A stretch of DNA of 64,000 nt, taken from assembly GCA_963660485.1 (NCBI GenBank), contig CAVKYH010000006.1:1-64000 (forward strand). Direction: 5' to 3'. Of this stretch, positions 1 through 8,389 are shown piece after piece. A model generated the notes under the pieces. The model did not search any database. It had not been told where the DNA came from and was given only the letters and a program-made list of their open reading frames with translations. A program made the translations under genes and the position numbers. Source of the DNA: UBA6398 sp963660485. Its GTDB lineage: Bacteria > Bacteroidota > Bacteroidia > Bacteroidales > Bacteroidaceae. The first letter of the stretch is position 1. The number at the start of each line of letters is the position of its first letter.

Positions 1-80
1 TCGCAAAAACTCCGGGCCACCAAATTTAAATTAGATGCGTCGGAATTTAAATTAGATGCCTTGGAATTTTTACGAAATGC
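1..80. repeat. 21-bp modular array 1 (A-B'-C')
   Basis: Three consecutive 21-bp units at 12-32, 33-53 and 54-74 carry arms A, B' and C', the first two followed by the spacer AATTTAAATT and the last by ATTTTTACG. A degenerate cap (CGCAAAAACT) precedes them and AAATGC follows. The array is at the left edge of the window, about 90 bp beyond the stop codon of the minus-strand MFS-like gene, so it separates that gene from an unseen neighbour. Confidence 0.85.
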
Positions 81-167
81 GGGGAAAGATTTACAACAAC
101 TTATTATATCTGATTTTCAAGCTTTTGCGGATTTATAAAATCCTCTCTCCGCAGTAGCTTTTGCGGC

Positions 168-1289
168 CTAAACTTCGCGGTATTTGAAATAGCGGTCGTT
201 GTGCTTGAGAAACCACGGATGTGTTACCGCAAGATAAAGCACAATCGAGATTAAAAGCACCGGCATAGCCACCCACAATGGATTTGGAACCAAAAACGCC
301 AACACAAAACCTATTGCATAACCACATTCGCGCGAGAGCATATACGTGTTCTGCGCTGTGCCGCGCTGGCAATGCCCTATGAGTTTCAGGAAATAAAGCA
401 GGAAACGAGAAGAACTCAACCCTATTCCCGCGCCGAGAATAAGCGCCGAAGCGTGGAGCGATGTAGCCGATTCGGTGGCAATCGGTATGAGCATTGCGGC
501 CAATACGAGAATCATTCCGGTTACTATCTCGGCGCGCACATCGGCATCGGTAAATATCATAACCCTCAGAGGGTGGGCCAAAAGTATTCCCGCCGTGGCA
601 AAAACAAGCATCAACGGCTGGAAATTGTCTGCCAAAAACACTCCGAACACAATAGAAAATAGCAAAAGGTTGAGAAACGGCAGAAAATCGTTTTTCTGCC
701 AAAATCTGTCGCAACTTATTTTTTTCACGTTTATCGGCGCGCGAAACGGGACTCTTATCCTGCCTACAATAATCATCGACAGCAAAATCATTCCCATGCT
801 CGTGGCGAGCACAACGTCGAAACTGCCCCACGACATCAAACAAAACGATGCCGCCATGCCCAACGGAATTCCCGCCAAGGCTATCCAGGCAAAATAATAA
901 TCCGAAACAGTGCGTTTTTCCGAGACAGTGAGGTCGTTTAGCATTGTGCTGCCAAGCGCTACCTGCGCCACTCCGCAAAGCATACCCTCACCAAAACGCA
1001 CAAGCGACGATATTGCCAAACTTTGCCACTGAAACAGCACTGCCGAAAGCAACAACAAAAGAAACAGAGACATTCTGTAAACGCTCTTGCGCTGAAAACG
1101 GGCCACGAAATACGAGCTGAACGGCCCTAAAACAAACAAGCCCGCCACAAAAGACGACAACGCCAGCGCAAGGACGCGCATGTCTGCTTCGCCGGCAATT
1201 CCCTTGAAAACAAGAGCCCCGAATTGCATGAACACAGCGGCTACAAAAATAAAATTCGCAATACAAATTCTCAACAAAACGCCATTCAT
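168..1289 (-). CDS. MFS-type membrane transporter (12-helix-like)
   Basis: A polytopic membrane protein of about 373 residues made almost entirely of hydrophobic segments, with short charged loops such as RFQRKSVYR after the second helix pair, as in the cytoplasmic A-loop of the major facilitator superfamily. The substrate cannot be told from sequence. The open frame can start at GTG 1298, but ATG 1289, three codons in, gives a cleaner N-terminus (MNGVLLRICIANF), so I place the start there. It lies 18-27 bp downstream of panB on the same strand and is probably cotranscribed with it; whether it moves a pantothenate-related compound is only a guess from position. The family call is moderate because no signature motif is well conserved. 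Confidence 0.75.
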   Translation of the reverse strand: MNGVLLRICIANFIFVAAVFMQFGALVFKGIAGEADMRVLALALSSFVAGLFVLGPFSSYFVARFQRKSVYRMSLFLLLLLSAVLFQWQSLAISSLVRFGEGMLCGVAQVALGSTMLNDLTVSEKRTVSDYYFAWIALAGIPLGMAASFCLMSWGSFDVVLATSMGMILLSMIIVGRIRVPFRAPINVKKISCDRFWQKNDFLPFLNLLLFSIVFGVFLADNFQPLMLVFATAGILLAHPLRVMIFTDADVRAEIVTGMILVLAAMLIPIATESATSLHASALILGAGIGLSSSRFLLYFLKLIGHCQRGTAQNTYMLSRECGYAIGFVLAFLVPNPLWVAMPVLLISIVLYLAVTHPWFLKHNDRYFKYREV

Positions 1290-1316
1290 AGCCGCCACTC
1301 CCTATTTGTTTTTATG

Positions 1317-2138
1317 TTAATACTGTTCCGATTCGTTGGGAAAGTCTCCGCTTTTTACATCGTCTGAATATTTCTTCACGGCATCGGTTATCACCGTGAA
1401 AAGATCCGCATATCGGCGCAAAAATTTCGGAGCAAATCCGTTGTTCATGCCCAACATGTCCTGCAAAACAAGCACTTGGCCGTCAACATCTCCGCCTGCG
1501 CCGATTCCTATAACGGGTATCGTGAGAGTTTTAGCCACTTTTGAAGCAAGCGAAGCGGGAATCTTTTCGAGCACAACGGCAAAGCAGCCGGCTTTCTCCA
1601 GTTCCTGCGCGTCTTCCAGCAGTTTCTGCGCCTCCGCTTCCTCTTTTGCGCGCAAACCATAGCCGCCGAATTTGTGGAAACTTTGGGGAGTGAGCCCCAG
1701 ATGTCCCATAACGGGCACGCCGGCATCGACCATAGCGCTTATTGCCGGCACAAGGCGTTTGCCACCTTCGAGCTTGACGGCGCTGCAACCCGTTTCTTTC
1801 AGAATACGTATGGCATTGTCAACCGCACAATCGGCATTCGACTGATAAGAACCGAAAGGCATGTCGCAAACTACCATTGCGTGTTTCGTGCCTCTCACCA
1901 CGCTGCGCGCGTAGACTATCATTTCGTCAATTGTAATGGGAAGTGTGGTGTCGTAACCTGCCATAACATTTGCGGCAGAGTCTCCCACAAGAATCATATC
2001 CACTCCGCCGGCATCTACAAGGCTTGCCATCGTTACGTCATAGGCTGTGAGCATGGAAATCTTCTTTCCCTCGCTCTTCATCTTGAGTATGCGTTGCACC
2101 GTAACGGGTCGTGTGTCGTCTGATATGTAATTTGCCAT
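1317..2138 (-). CDS. panB: 3-methyl-2-oxobutanoate hydroxymethyltransferase
   Basis: Ketopantoate hydroxymethyltransferase, which transfers a hydroxymethyl group from 5,10-methylene-tetrahydrofolate to 2-oxoisovalerate, the first committed step of pantothenate (coenzyme A) synthesis, in the cytosol. At 273 residues it has the usual family length. The Mg-binding residues are in place: D53 (VGDS), D92 (CDMP) and E124 (KLEGG), and the catalytic glutamate is E191 (VLEKIP). The start MANYISDD fits the family. A good promoter (2214-2244) lies just upstream, partly inside the end of the HAD gene, so panB and the MFS-like gene form their own unit. Confidence 0.96.
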   Translation of the reverse strand: MANYISDDTRPVTVQRILKMKSEGKKISMLTAYDVTMASLVDAGGVDMILVGDSAANVMAGYDTTLPITIDEMIVYARSVVRGTKHAMVVCDMPFGSYQSNADCAVDNAIRILKETGCSAVKLEGGKRLVPAISAMVDAGVPVMGHLGLTPQSFHKFGGYGLRAKEEAEAQKLLEDAQELEKAGCFAVVLEKIPASLASKVAKTLTIPVIGIGAGGDVDGQVLVLQDMLGMNNGFAPKFLRRYADLFTVITDAVKKYSDDVKSGDFPNESEQY

Positions 2139-2213
2139 AACTTCGCTTTGTTTTCGTACAGACGAAACGGGTTGTTATTGCAAATAAGCCTGTTCCCCTG
2201 CACTTTCAAGGTG

Positions 2214-2244
2214 CAAAATTACTAAAATCCCTACTTTCCGCAAA
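2214..2244 (-). promoter_or_regulatory. promoter for panB (TTTG-N19-TAATTTTG)
   Basis: On the minus strand a -33 TTTG (2241-2244) is followed after exactly 19 bp by TAATTTTG (2214-2221), matching the Bacteroidota primary sigma consensus TTTG-N19-TAnnTTTG. It is about 75 bp upstream of the panB start and overlaps the last codons of the upstream HAD gene. Confidence 0.65.
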
Positions 2245-2893
2245 AATTGTCGCGGAAAACCTTGTCGGCGTCCTCGGGTGTAAATCCCTCGAAATTCGGG
2301 ATTACGATGTCGCTATAGGTTCCCACAATTTCTGCGGGGTTTGTTGTGGAAAGTCCAACGACCATTGCGCCCGACGCAGCCCCCGCTTTCAATCCGTTAA
2401 TGGAATCTTCGATTACGATACACTCTTGCGGCGCAAATCCAAAGTATCTTGCAGCCGTGATATAGCAATCTGGTGAAGGTTTCGACTCTTGGCAGTCTTC
2501 CGAGGTGAAGATTCGGTCGAACATTCCCTGTATTTCGGGACGCGCCTTGTACACAAAATTCATCTTGTCTCGGTTGGAGCTCGTGGCAACTGCGGTTTTT
2601 ACTCCCGCCTCTCTCAGACTGTCAACAAATTTCTCCACTCCGGGCACATAAGGATAGGTCATTTTTTCCTGAAATTCGTTGAGTTCTCTCCTTATATTCT
2701 TTCTGTCCTCCTCGTTCGGGAAATAGCGGTTAAAAACTTCCACAAGCGTGTTACCTTTGAGCATCTGGGCAAAACCTTTGACCTCCGGAATATATTTGCG
2801 GTTGATTTCGTCCCAAAACACGGTGTATTGATCTTCCGTATCAACCACGACTCCGTCAAAATCAAAGAGTACGGCTTTGAATTTATACTTCAT
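2231..2893 (-). CDS. HAD-superfamily phosphatase / beta-phosphoglucomutase-like
   Basis: A 220-residue haloacid dehalogenase of subfamily IA. Motif I is DFDGVVVD with the nucleophile D11 and general acid/base D13, motif II is ATSSN, and motif III/IV is around KPSPDCY and VIEDSINGLKAG, the last typical of beta-phosphoglucomutase and related sugar-phosphate phosphatases. A helical cap of about 70 residues sits between motifs I and II. The substrate cannot be fixed; a small sugar phosphate is likely. It ends 92 bp before panB and is divergent from the GH3 gene, whose sugar products could feed such an enzyme, but that link is inference. Confidence 0.88.
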   Translation of the reverse strand: MKYKFKAVLFDFDGVVVDTEDQYTVFWDEINRKYIPEVKGFAQMLKGNTLVEVFNRYFPNEEDRKNIRRELNEFQEKMTYPYVPGVEKFVDSLREAGVKTAVATSSNRDKMNFVYKARPEIQGMFDRIFTSEDCQESKPSPDCYITAARYFGFAPQECIVIEDSINGLKAGAASGAMVVGLSTTNPAEIVGTYSDIVIPNFEGFTPEDADKVFRDNFCGK

Positions 2894-2941
2894 AAGATGA
2901 TGTTTGTTGGGTGCAAAGTTACTAATTCTTTTTGTCAGAAA

Positions 2942-3060
2942 AACTACAAGCCATATCGTTAAAAACGATGTCTGACGTTATTTAAATATGTCTGACATCA
3001 TTTAAACAATGTCTGATATTATTCAAATAATGTCTGACTTCGTTTTTGCGATATCCGCAC
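2942..3060. repeat. 21-bp modular array 2 (F x4)
   Basis: Four units of the F type (ATGTCTGAyrT arms with spacers such as TATTTAAATA) at 2968-2987, 2988-3008, 3009-3029 and 3030-3050; the first is 20 bp, the rest 21. A degenerate D-like cap (ACAAGCCATAT) precedes and ATATCCGCAC follows. It fills the middle of the 330-bp gap between the divergent HAD and GH3 genes. The rest of the gap holds a -7-like TAATTTTG at 3181-3188 for the GH3 gene and CAAAGTTA (TAACTTTG on the minus strand) at 2914-2921 for the HAD gene. Confidence 0.85.
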
Positions 3061-3223
3061 AACGATTTCTGGCAAGAAATATACTGTTTTCAACAAGCCC
3101 CGCATACCATAAAAAACGCCATGGCGAACGTACCAGGAAATACTTTGTCCCTCACATCGCAATGTTATTTGGCTTAATGCTAATTTTGCATCAAACTATA
3201 TCCGTACAAAAACTTATTGCAAC

Positions 3224-5719
3224 ATGAAACTTCACATCATGATAGCAACGGCGGCATTCTTTTTCAGCCCGCTGTTTTCCCAAGCCCAACCTTTGGTGGA
3301 AATATCAGCCAAAGACGTAAACCGCGCCAAGGAGTTGGTAGCCCAAATGACGCTCGACGAAAAAATATCACTGATCAGCGGAAACTCCGACGGCATGTCG
3401 CTGCGCGCCATACCGCGCCTGGGAATTCCTGCATTGCAGATGCACGACGGGCCACAGGGTATCGGACAAGGTATAAAGGGAGTATTCTTTCCCTGCGGCA
3501 TGCTCACAGCCGCGACATGGGACCGCAACATGGCGAAACTCGTGGGCGAAAGTCTGGCAACCGACTTCAAGGCCCACAACACCGATGTGATTCTCGGTCC
3601 GGGCGTAAACATTTACCGCGCCACGCTATGCGGCAGAAACTTTGAATACTTCGGCGAAGACCCTTACCTTGCAAGCGAAACGGCAAAGCAGTATATCATC
3701 GGGGTACAAAGCAAAGGTGTGATTGCTACTATCAAACATTTTGCGGCAAACAACATGGAATGGGGACGAAACTATGTAAACTCAAACGTAGACCTCCGCA
3801 CTCTGAACGAAATATATCTCGCAACTTTCCGAAAAGCTGTAAAAGAAGCCAAAGTGGGTGCCGTAATGGACAGCTACAACCTGCTCTACGGAATACACAC
3901 CACCGAAAGCCGTTACCTTAATATTGATTTGCTTAGAAAGGAATGGGGATTCAAGGGAATTGTCATGAGCGATTGGGGAGCCGTACATTCCACAGTGGCA
4001 ACGGCCAACGGAGGGCTTGATCTCGAGATGCCGACTTCGGAATACTGGAAAAACGAACTCGTAAAAGACGCAATGAGCAAGGGATTGGTTTCAGAAGCAA
4101 CGATAAACGAGAAAGTGCAGCACATACTGCAAACAATGAGCGCTTTCGGCGTGCTCGACAAAGATTCCACGAGAAACAACGAAAACTACGAGAAACAAAA
4201 ACTCTCCGAGCTCAAAGCTGCGGCGCTCAAAATCGCAGAAAACGGAATCACCTTGCTTAAAAACGAAAACGACATACTGCCGCTGGGAAAACAAAAGTTC
4301 GTGGTGCTCGGACCAAATGCCGACAAAATAGCACGAGGCGGCGGAAGCGGACAAGTAAACTACTATTCCGCCGTTACGCCGTGGGAGGGAATTCGAAAGA
4401 CATTCGGCAAACAAGCTACATTGTTGGCTGACGGGGACTACAAGGCCGCATTGCCGAAAAATGCTTTCAAACCTGAGAAAAACTCCACGCAATATGGTTT
4501 CAAAGCCGAGTATTTCGGAAACAAAACCCTCGGGGGCACGCCTATCGCTACGCGCATGGAGGAACAGCCATATATGGACAACAATACAAAACTGCCCGAC
4601 GGATTGCAAACCACAGACTATTCCGTGAGATGGACGGGCGTTTTTGAGGCACAGGAAACGGGCATCGTTTTCTTTGAACTCGCCGGAGACGACGGCTATC
4701 GGCTTTTCGTTGACAACAAACAGGTTTGCGACGAATGGAGAGACCAGGCCACGAAAAAGACAACTTATTGCCTCGACGCCGAAAAGGGCAAAACCTACGA
4801 CATAAGGGTGGAATATTACCAGGGAACGGGCGACAGAATTTTCAAGTTCGCTCCCTACGTAACCAACTACGCCAAAATGGACGCACAACTTCAGAATTTC
4901 AATACGGCAGTGGTATGCGTGGGATTTGATACCGACACCGAAACCGAAGGAAGCGACCGCACGTTCAATCTTCCCTTTGGCCAGGACGAACTTATAAAAC
5001 ATGTGGCGCAAAAGGTGGGGAATGTTGTGGTTGTAATCAATTCTGGCGGCGGCATAGACTTCAAACCTTGGATTTATAAGGTAAAGGGCGTGATTATGTC
5101 GTGGTATCCGGGACAGGAAGGCGGAACTGCGCTTGCCAATATCCTTTGCGGAAAAGTTAATCCGAGCGGGAAACTGCCTATGTCGATAGAGAAAAAATGG
5201 GAAGACAATCCTGCGCACAACGACTTCTACTCCTCAGGCGAATCAAACGAGATAACATACAACGAAGGTCTGTTCTACGGCTACCGAGGATACGAAAGAG
5301 AAGGAAAAAGCGTGATGTTCCCCTTCGGATTCGGCTTGAGCTACACCTCGTTTGCCTATTCCGACATCAAGACAGCAAACATCGGCAAAAACAGAGTGCG
5401 TATCACTTTCAAGGTAAGAAACATGGGACAACGCGCAGGCGCTGAAGTGGCGCAGCTATACGTCAGGCCGCTCACGCCGTCGGTTGTGCGCCCTATAAAG
5501 GAGCTTAAAGGATACGAGAAAGTGTATCTTGAAAAAGGCGAAACCAAAACCGTTACAATAAATCTCTACGAAGACGCGTTTTCATACTACGACGTCAACA
5601 CCGAAGGCTTTGTGGTAGATTCGGGAGACTATCAAATTCTCGTAGGGCCTTATTCCGACGACCTGCCGCTGCAAACCAACGTGAAAATAAACGCCCTGAC
5701 AAGCGCAACAAGCAATTAA
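3224..5719 (+). CDS. GH3 beta-glycosidase with PA14 insert
   Basis: A secreted or periplasmic glycoside hydrolase family 3 enzyme of 831 residues, most likely a beta-glucosidase acting on oligosaccharides; substrate specificity is not certain. A signal peptide covers about residues 1-22 (ends FSQAQ). The (beta/alpha)8 domain includes KHFAANN (171-177) and the nucleophile D250 in VMSDWG. The second alpha/beta domain is interrupted by a PA14 carbohydrate-binding domain at about 426-546 (starts GFKAEYFG), a known arrangement in GH3. A fibronectin III-like domain ends the protein (PFGFGLSYTSF onward). It starts a plus-strand unit followed 27 bp later by a 52-residue membrane protein. No SusC/SusD genes flank it. 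Confidence 0.94.
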   Translation: MKLHIMIATAAFFFSPLFSQAQPLVEISAKDVNRAKELVAQMTLDEKISLISGNSDGMSLRAIPRLGIPALQMHDGPQGIGQGIKGVFFPCGMLTAATWDRNMAKLVGESLATDFKAHNTDVILGPGVNIYRATLCGRNFEYFGEDPYLASETAKQYIIGVQSKGVIATIKHFAANNMEWGRNYVNSNVDLRTLNEIYLATFRKAVKEAKVGAVMDSYNLLYGIHTTESRYLNIDLLRKEWGFKGIVMSDWGAVHSTVATANGGLDLEMPTSEYWKNELVKDAMSKGLVSEATINEKVQHILQTMSAFGVLDKDSTRNNENYEKQKLSELKAAALKIAENGITLLKNENDILPLGKQKFVVLGPNADKIARGGGSGQVNYYSAVTPWEGIRKTFGKQATLLADGDYKAALPKNAFKPEKNSTQYGFKAEYFGNKTLGGTPIATRMEEQPYMDNNTKLPDGLQTTDYSVRWTGVFEAQETGIVFFELAGDDGYRLFVDNKQVCDEWRDQATKKTTYCLDAEKGKTYDIRVEYYQGTGDRIFKFAPYVTNYAKMDAQLQNFNTAVVCVGFDTDTETEGSDRTFNLPFGQDELIKHVAQKVGNVVVVINSGGGIDFKPWIYKVKGVIMSWYPGQEGGTALANILCGKVNPSGKLPMSIEKKWEDNPAHNDFYSSGESNEITYNEGLFYGYRGYEREGKSVMFPFGFGLSYTSFAYSDIKTANIGKNRVRITFKVRNMGQRAGAEVAQLYVRPLTPSVVRPIKELKGYEKVYLEKGETKTVTINLYEDAFSYYDVNTEGFVVDSGDYQILVGPYSDDLPLQTNVKINALTSATSN

Positions 5720-5746
5720 AAACCAAACATTCCAAATATCAACAAA

Positions 5747-5905
5747 ATGACATCTACTATCACCTACATAATATTGGCTATAATTGCCGTTGCAGCCGTT
5801 GTTTTAATCGTGAAAAAGCTTACCGGCTGCCTGATAAAGATTGTGGTTGCAATAATAGCGCTTGCCGCATTGACGCTCGCCTATTTCCATTTCTTCGCAA
5901 GCTGA
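5747..5905 (+). CDS. small two-helix membrane protein (52 aa)
   Basis: A 52-residue reading frame beginning ATG 27 bp after the GH3 stop codon, on the same strand. The translation has two hydrophobic stretches (about residues 6-22, and 28-48) around a short basic turn KKLTG, and ends FHFFAS. Composition and codon use look like a real small membrane protein and not a chance frame, and a terminator-like hairpin follows at 5993-6036. No family is recognised. It could be a small integral protein of unknown role cotranscribed with the GH3 gene. Confidence 0.5.
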   Translation: MTSTITYIILAIIAVAAVVLIVKKLTGCLIKIVVAIIALAALTLAYFHFFAS

Positions 5906-5992
5906 AAACATCTTTTCTGTATCGCTTTCAGATGATGCGACAACCTTGCCCACAACACGGCAAAGGCATACACAAAATTCTGTCATACTCAT

Positions 5993-6036
5993 AAAAAATC
6001 CGGCGGGCCAAAATGTGCCTGCCGGATTGTATTTTC
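5993..6036. terminator. hairpin terminator after GH3 unit
   Basis: Inverted repeat AATCCGGCGGGC (5997-6008) and GCCTGCCGGATT (6017-6028), followed by GTATTTT on the plus strand and preceded by an A run that gives a T run on the minus strand. It can serve the GH3 unit and possibly the converging minus-strand unit. Confidence 0.65.
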
Positions 6037-6044
6037 TGCCCCGA

Positions 6045-6172
6045 AAATCCCATGTCATAAAAACGTTTTCGCATCTCGAAAAAACTACACGGCATCTCGT
6101 AAAAATTCCAAGGCATCTAATTTAAATTCCGACGCATCTAATTCAAATTAGATGCGTCGGAATTTTCGCAAA
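6045..6172. repeat. 21-bp modular array 3 (D-C-B-B')
   Basis: Two degenerate units (6045-6065 and 6066-6086) precede four clear ones: D at 6087-6107, C at 6108-6128, B at 6129-6149 and B' at 6150-6170. The B/B' pair forms a nearly perfect inverted repeat with one mismatch at the centre (spacer AATTCAAATT). It lies in the 318-bp gap between the converging GH3 unit and the minus-strand Cys-cluster gene, 52 bp from the latter's stop. Confidence 0.85.
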
Positions 6173-6223
6173 AATAAATGTTTGTTTTTCAGCAACATAC
6201 AAAGAGAGAAAAATCCGCGTTTT

Positions 6224-6616
6224 CTACTCTCCGCCAATGAGCATCATAGCTTCGTCGCGCAATGCCGGAGGCAACTCAATGCGCCGGCGGCGAAGACTTT
6301 CAAGCCACAAGGCAACTTCCTCGGGTTTTAGTCCTTCGAGAATCTCTTCAAAAATTTCCAACTGCTCATCGGTATATTCTTCGGGGCTTTTTCCGGCAAG
6401 CGCATCAAGTTCGTCGTCGTTGAAATCGGTATCTGCGGCAGTTTCCGCCTCAAGCACTTTCGACGCCGCGCATACATCAAAGCACGTTCCGCACTGCTCG
6501 TTGCAATCGCCGGGCTTTTCTTTTTGCGGAATGCGGTCGAAAGGATTACGGCGTATGTAAACAGCAAAGACAACAATGCCCGCAAGAAGCAGAACCACAA
6601 GTATTATCGGAAACAT
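6224..6616 (-). CDS. membrane-anchored protein with Cys cluster, unknown function
   Basis: A 130-residue protein with one N-terminal transmembrane helix (about residues 2-21) and then a compact cysteine group, DCNEQCGTCFDVCAAS, four cysteines in 13 residues, suited to metal or Fe-S binding. The rest is acidic and helical (EEYTDEQLEIFEEILEGLKPEE, shown in parts, then LESLRRRRIELPP). I do not recognise a named family. It lies 11 bp downstream of aroA on the same strand, so it is probably cotranscribed. Confidence 0.7.
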   Translation of the reverse strand: MFPIILVVLLLAGIVVFAVYIRRNPFDRIPQKEKPGDCNEQCGTCFDVCAASKVLEAETAADTDFNDDELDALAGKSPEEYTDEQLEIFEEILEGLKPEEVALWLESLRRRRIELPPALRDEAMMLIGGE

Positions 6617-6627
6617 AACCGTAGGTT

Positions 6628-7875
6628 TTACAATTCTTCGACGTTAAAACCCACCGCGCGCAGGTCGTCCCAGTAACGGGGATAGGACTTGCACACCACT
6701 TCCGGGTTTTCGATGCGAATCTCCCCCGTCTTGATGCAAAGAGGAGCGATGCTCATTGCCATGCGATGGTCGTCGTAGGTTTTTATCACGGCATCTTTTT
6801 GCGCATCACAGCGTTCGCCGTCCCAATACATCGTGCCGTCGGGCAAATCTCTCACCACGTATCCCAGTTTTGCCAGTTCGGTTTCAAGAGCTGCGATGCG
6901 GTCGGTTTCCTTTACGCGAAGATTTGAAAGCCCAGCAAACCTAAACCGTATTCCCAAGCCGCAGCACGTCGCCACAAAGGTTTGCGCCAAATCGGGCTCG
7001 CCGCCCAAATCAAGCTCCAAGGCATCTGTTTCAGCCCATTCGCCTTTGCAGATTTTCGCACTGCCGTTGGAAAACGAAGTTTCTACGCCAAGTTTCCGAA
7101 AATAATCCATTCCTTTTGAATCTCCCTGCAAGCTGTTTTCATACAATGCAGGAAGCAGGAACGCGGAATGCGCATCTTGTGTCAACGCCATCAGTTCATA
7201 CCAATACGACGCGGCACTCCAGTCGCTTTCCACCGTATATGGTTTTGCCGAATAGCCACCCTGCTCCACCGTTATCGTATCCACGGCGGTCCATTCGGCT
7301 TTCGCGCCAAACGACCTCATAAGTTCGAGCGTCATGTTGATATATGGGCGCGACGCAATGGTGCCGTTGAGCGTGAGACGAAGCCCGCCGTTCAAACAAG
7401 GGGCTATCATGAGCAAAGCAGATATATATTGCGAACTTACGTCGGCAGGCAGAGAAATTTCGCCGCCGTGCATCGTGGCTCCGCCAACGCGAAGCGGAGG
7501 AAATCCGTCGGCTTTTGCGTATTCGATGTCAGCCCCCAAATTGCGCAATGCCTCAACGAGTATCGTTATGGGGCGTTGCTGCATTCGCGCCGAGCCAGTG
7601 ATTGTGCGCCGCAAGGGCTGCAAACTGAAATAAGCCGTGAGAAAACGCATCGCTGTGCCCGCGCCGTGAACATCAACCGGCATCTCGGCATTGTTTCCAT
7701 TGGCAAGGGCAGCAATCATTACCGCCGTGTCGTCGCACTCGGCGAGGTTGGAAATCTCTTGCGGCACACGCGAAAGCGCATTTATGACAAGCACACGATT
7801 CGAAAGGCTTTTGGAGGCCGGAAGAACCACTTTTTTTACACCGAAACCCTTTGGCGGAGTAAGTTTATAGATCAT
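6628..7875 (-). CDS. aroA: 3-phosphoshikimate 1-carboxyvinyltransferase (EPSP synthase)
   Basis: Adds the enolpyruvyl group of phosphoenolpyruvate to shikimate 3-phosphate, step six of the shikimate pathway to aromatic amino acids. The protein of 415 residues carries the family motifs PASKSLSNR near the N-terminus, GAGTAMRF, SSQYISALLM and KETDRIAAL, and the C-terminal DDHRMAM. The frame stays open upstream to 8085 through the antisense of the tRNA gene, but that extension is a tRNA artefact; ATG 7875 (MIYKLTPPKG) is the start. The Cys-cluster gene follows 11 bp downstream. Confidence 0.95.
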   Translation of the reverse strand: MIYKLTPPKGFGVKKVVLPASKSLSNRVLVINALSRVPQEISNLAECDDTAVMIAALANGNNAEMPVDVHGAGTAMRFLTAYFSLQPLRRTITGSARMQQRPITILVEALRNLGADIEYAKADGFPPLRVGGATMHGGEISLPADVSSQYISALLMIAPCLNGGLRLTLNGTIASRPYINMTLELMRSFGAKAEWTAVDTITVEQGGYSAKPYTVESDWSAASYWYELMALTQDAHSAFLLPALYENSLQGDSKGMDYFRKLGVETSFSNGSAKICKGEWAETDALELDLGGEPDLAQTFVATCCGLGIRFRFAGLSNLRVKETDRIAALETELAKLGYVVRDLPDGTMYWDGERCDAQKDAVIKTYDDHRMAMSIAPLCIKTGEIRIENPEVVCKSYPRYWDDLRAVGFNVEEL

Positions 7876-7921
7876 TTTCAAGCGTAATTTCGTTTTGTTC
7901 GGCAAAAATATTGATTTATTT

Positions 7922-7952
7922 TTTGATATGTCAGAAAAACGCCATACATTTG
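7922..7952 (+). promoter_or_regulatory. promoter for tRNA-Pro
   Basis: TTTG (7922-7925), exactly 19 bp, then TACATTTG (7945-7952): a full match to the Bacteroidota consensus TTTG-N19-TAnnTTTG. It is about 63 bp upstream of the mature tRNA 5' end, with no other gene between. Confidence 0.75.
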
Positions 7953-8015
7953 CACTCGCAAACGCGAAAAGGCCGCAAGGCGTGAAAACGTTCTCGGTCT
8001 TTACCCAAGCAAAAG

Positions 8016-8090
8016 CGGGGTGTAGCTCAGTCCGGTTAGAGTACACGTCTGGGGGGCGCGAGGTCGCTGGTTCGAATCCAGTCACCCCGA
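8016..8090 (+). tRNA. tRNA-Pro (anticodon GGG)
   Basis: A cloverleaf can be drawn: acceptor CGGGGTG (8016-8022) with CACCCCG (8083-8089) and discriminator A; D arm GCTC...GAGT; anticodon arm CACGT-CTGGGGG-GCGCG giving anticodon GGG; T arm GCTGG-TTCGAAT-CCAGT. The 3' CCA is not encoded. The second anticodon-stem pair is an A-C mismatch. Its antisense is the source of a false N-terminal extension of aroA. Confidence 0.93.
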
Positions 8091-8094
8091 CTTC

Positions 8095-8130
8095 AAAAAA
8101 GCACGACTTTCAAAAGCCGTGCTTTTTTGT
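8095..8130 (+). terminator. terminator after tRNA-Pro
   Basis: Stem of about 12 bp built from AAAAAAGCACGAC and GCCGTGCTTTTTT, with the T run continuing in GTTTTTTC, immediately after the tRNA. A typical intrinsic terminator. Confidence 0.85.
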
Positions 8131-8200
8131 TTTTTCAACTCCCGTCAAAAGATTTCTTCCTACATATATTATCTTGTTGACACAGAATAAATTAAAAACA

Positions 8201-8335
8201 ATGCAAGATATCGAAAAAACTCCAAGGCATATCGTAAAAACAATGTCTGACATTGTTTGAATAATGTCTGACATCGTTTAAATAATATCAGACATCGTTT
8301 GAATAATATCTGACATTGGAAAAACGATATTGGGA
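8201..8335. repeat. 21-bp modular array 4 (six units, mostly F)
   Basis: Six units in exact 21-bp register from 8201 to 8326: ATGCAAGATAT-type cap, a C-like unit (CCAAGGCATAT), then four F units with ATGTCTGACAT, ATGTCTGACAT, ATATCAGACAT and ATATCTGACAT arms and spacers of the TGTTTGAATA kind, and a trailing ATATTGG. This is the cleanest demonstration of the 21-bp period in the window. It lies between the tRNA terminator and the converging GH9 gene. Confidence 0.9.
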
Positions 8336-8389
8336 GAAGAAAAAACGGGACGAAAAATGCTGCAATTTTCAGCCGTCCGCAATGATTTT

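Noticed and set aside
7876..8085. A 70-codon in-frame N-terminal extension of aroA
   Set aside because: It is translated from the antisense strand of tRNA-Pro and its flank (MTGFEPATSRPPD type), a well-known annotation artefact; ATG 7875 gives the normal AroA N-terminus.
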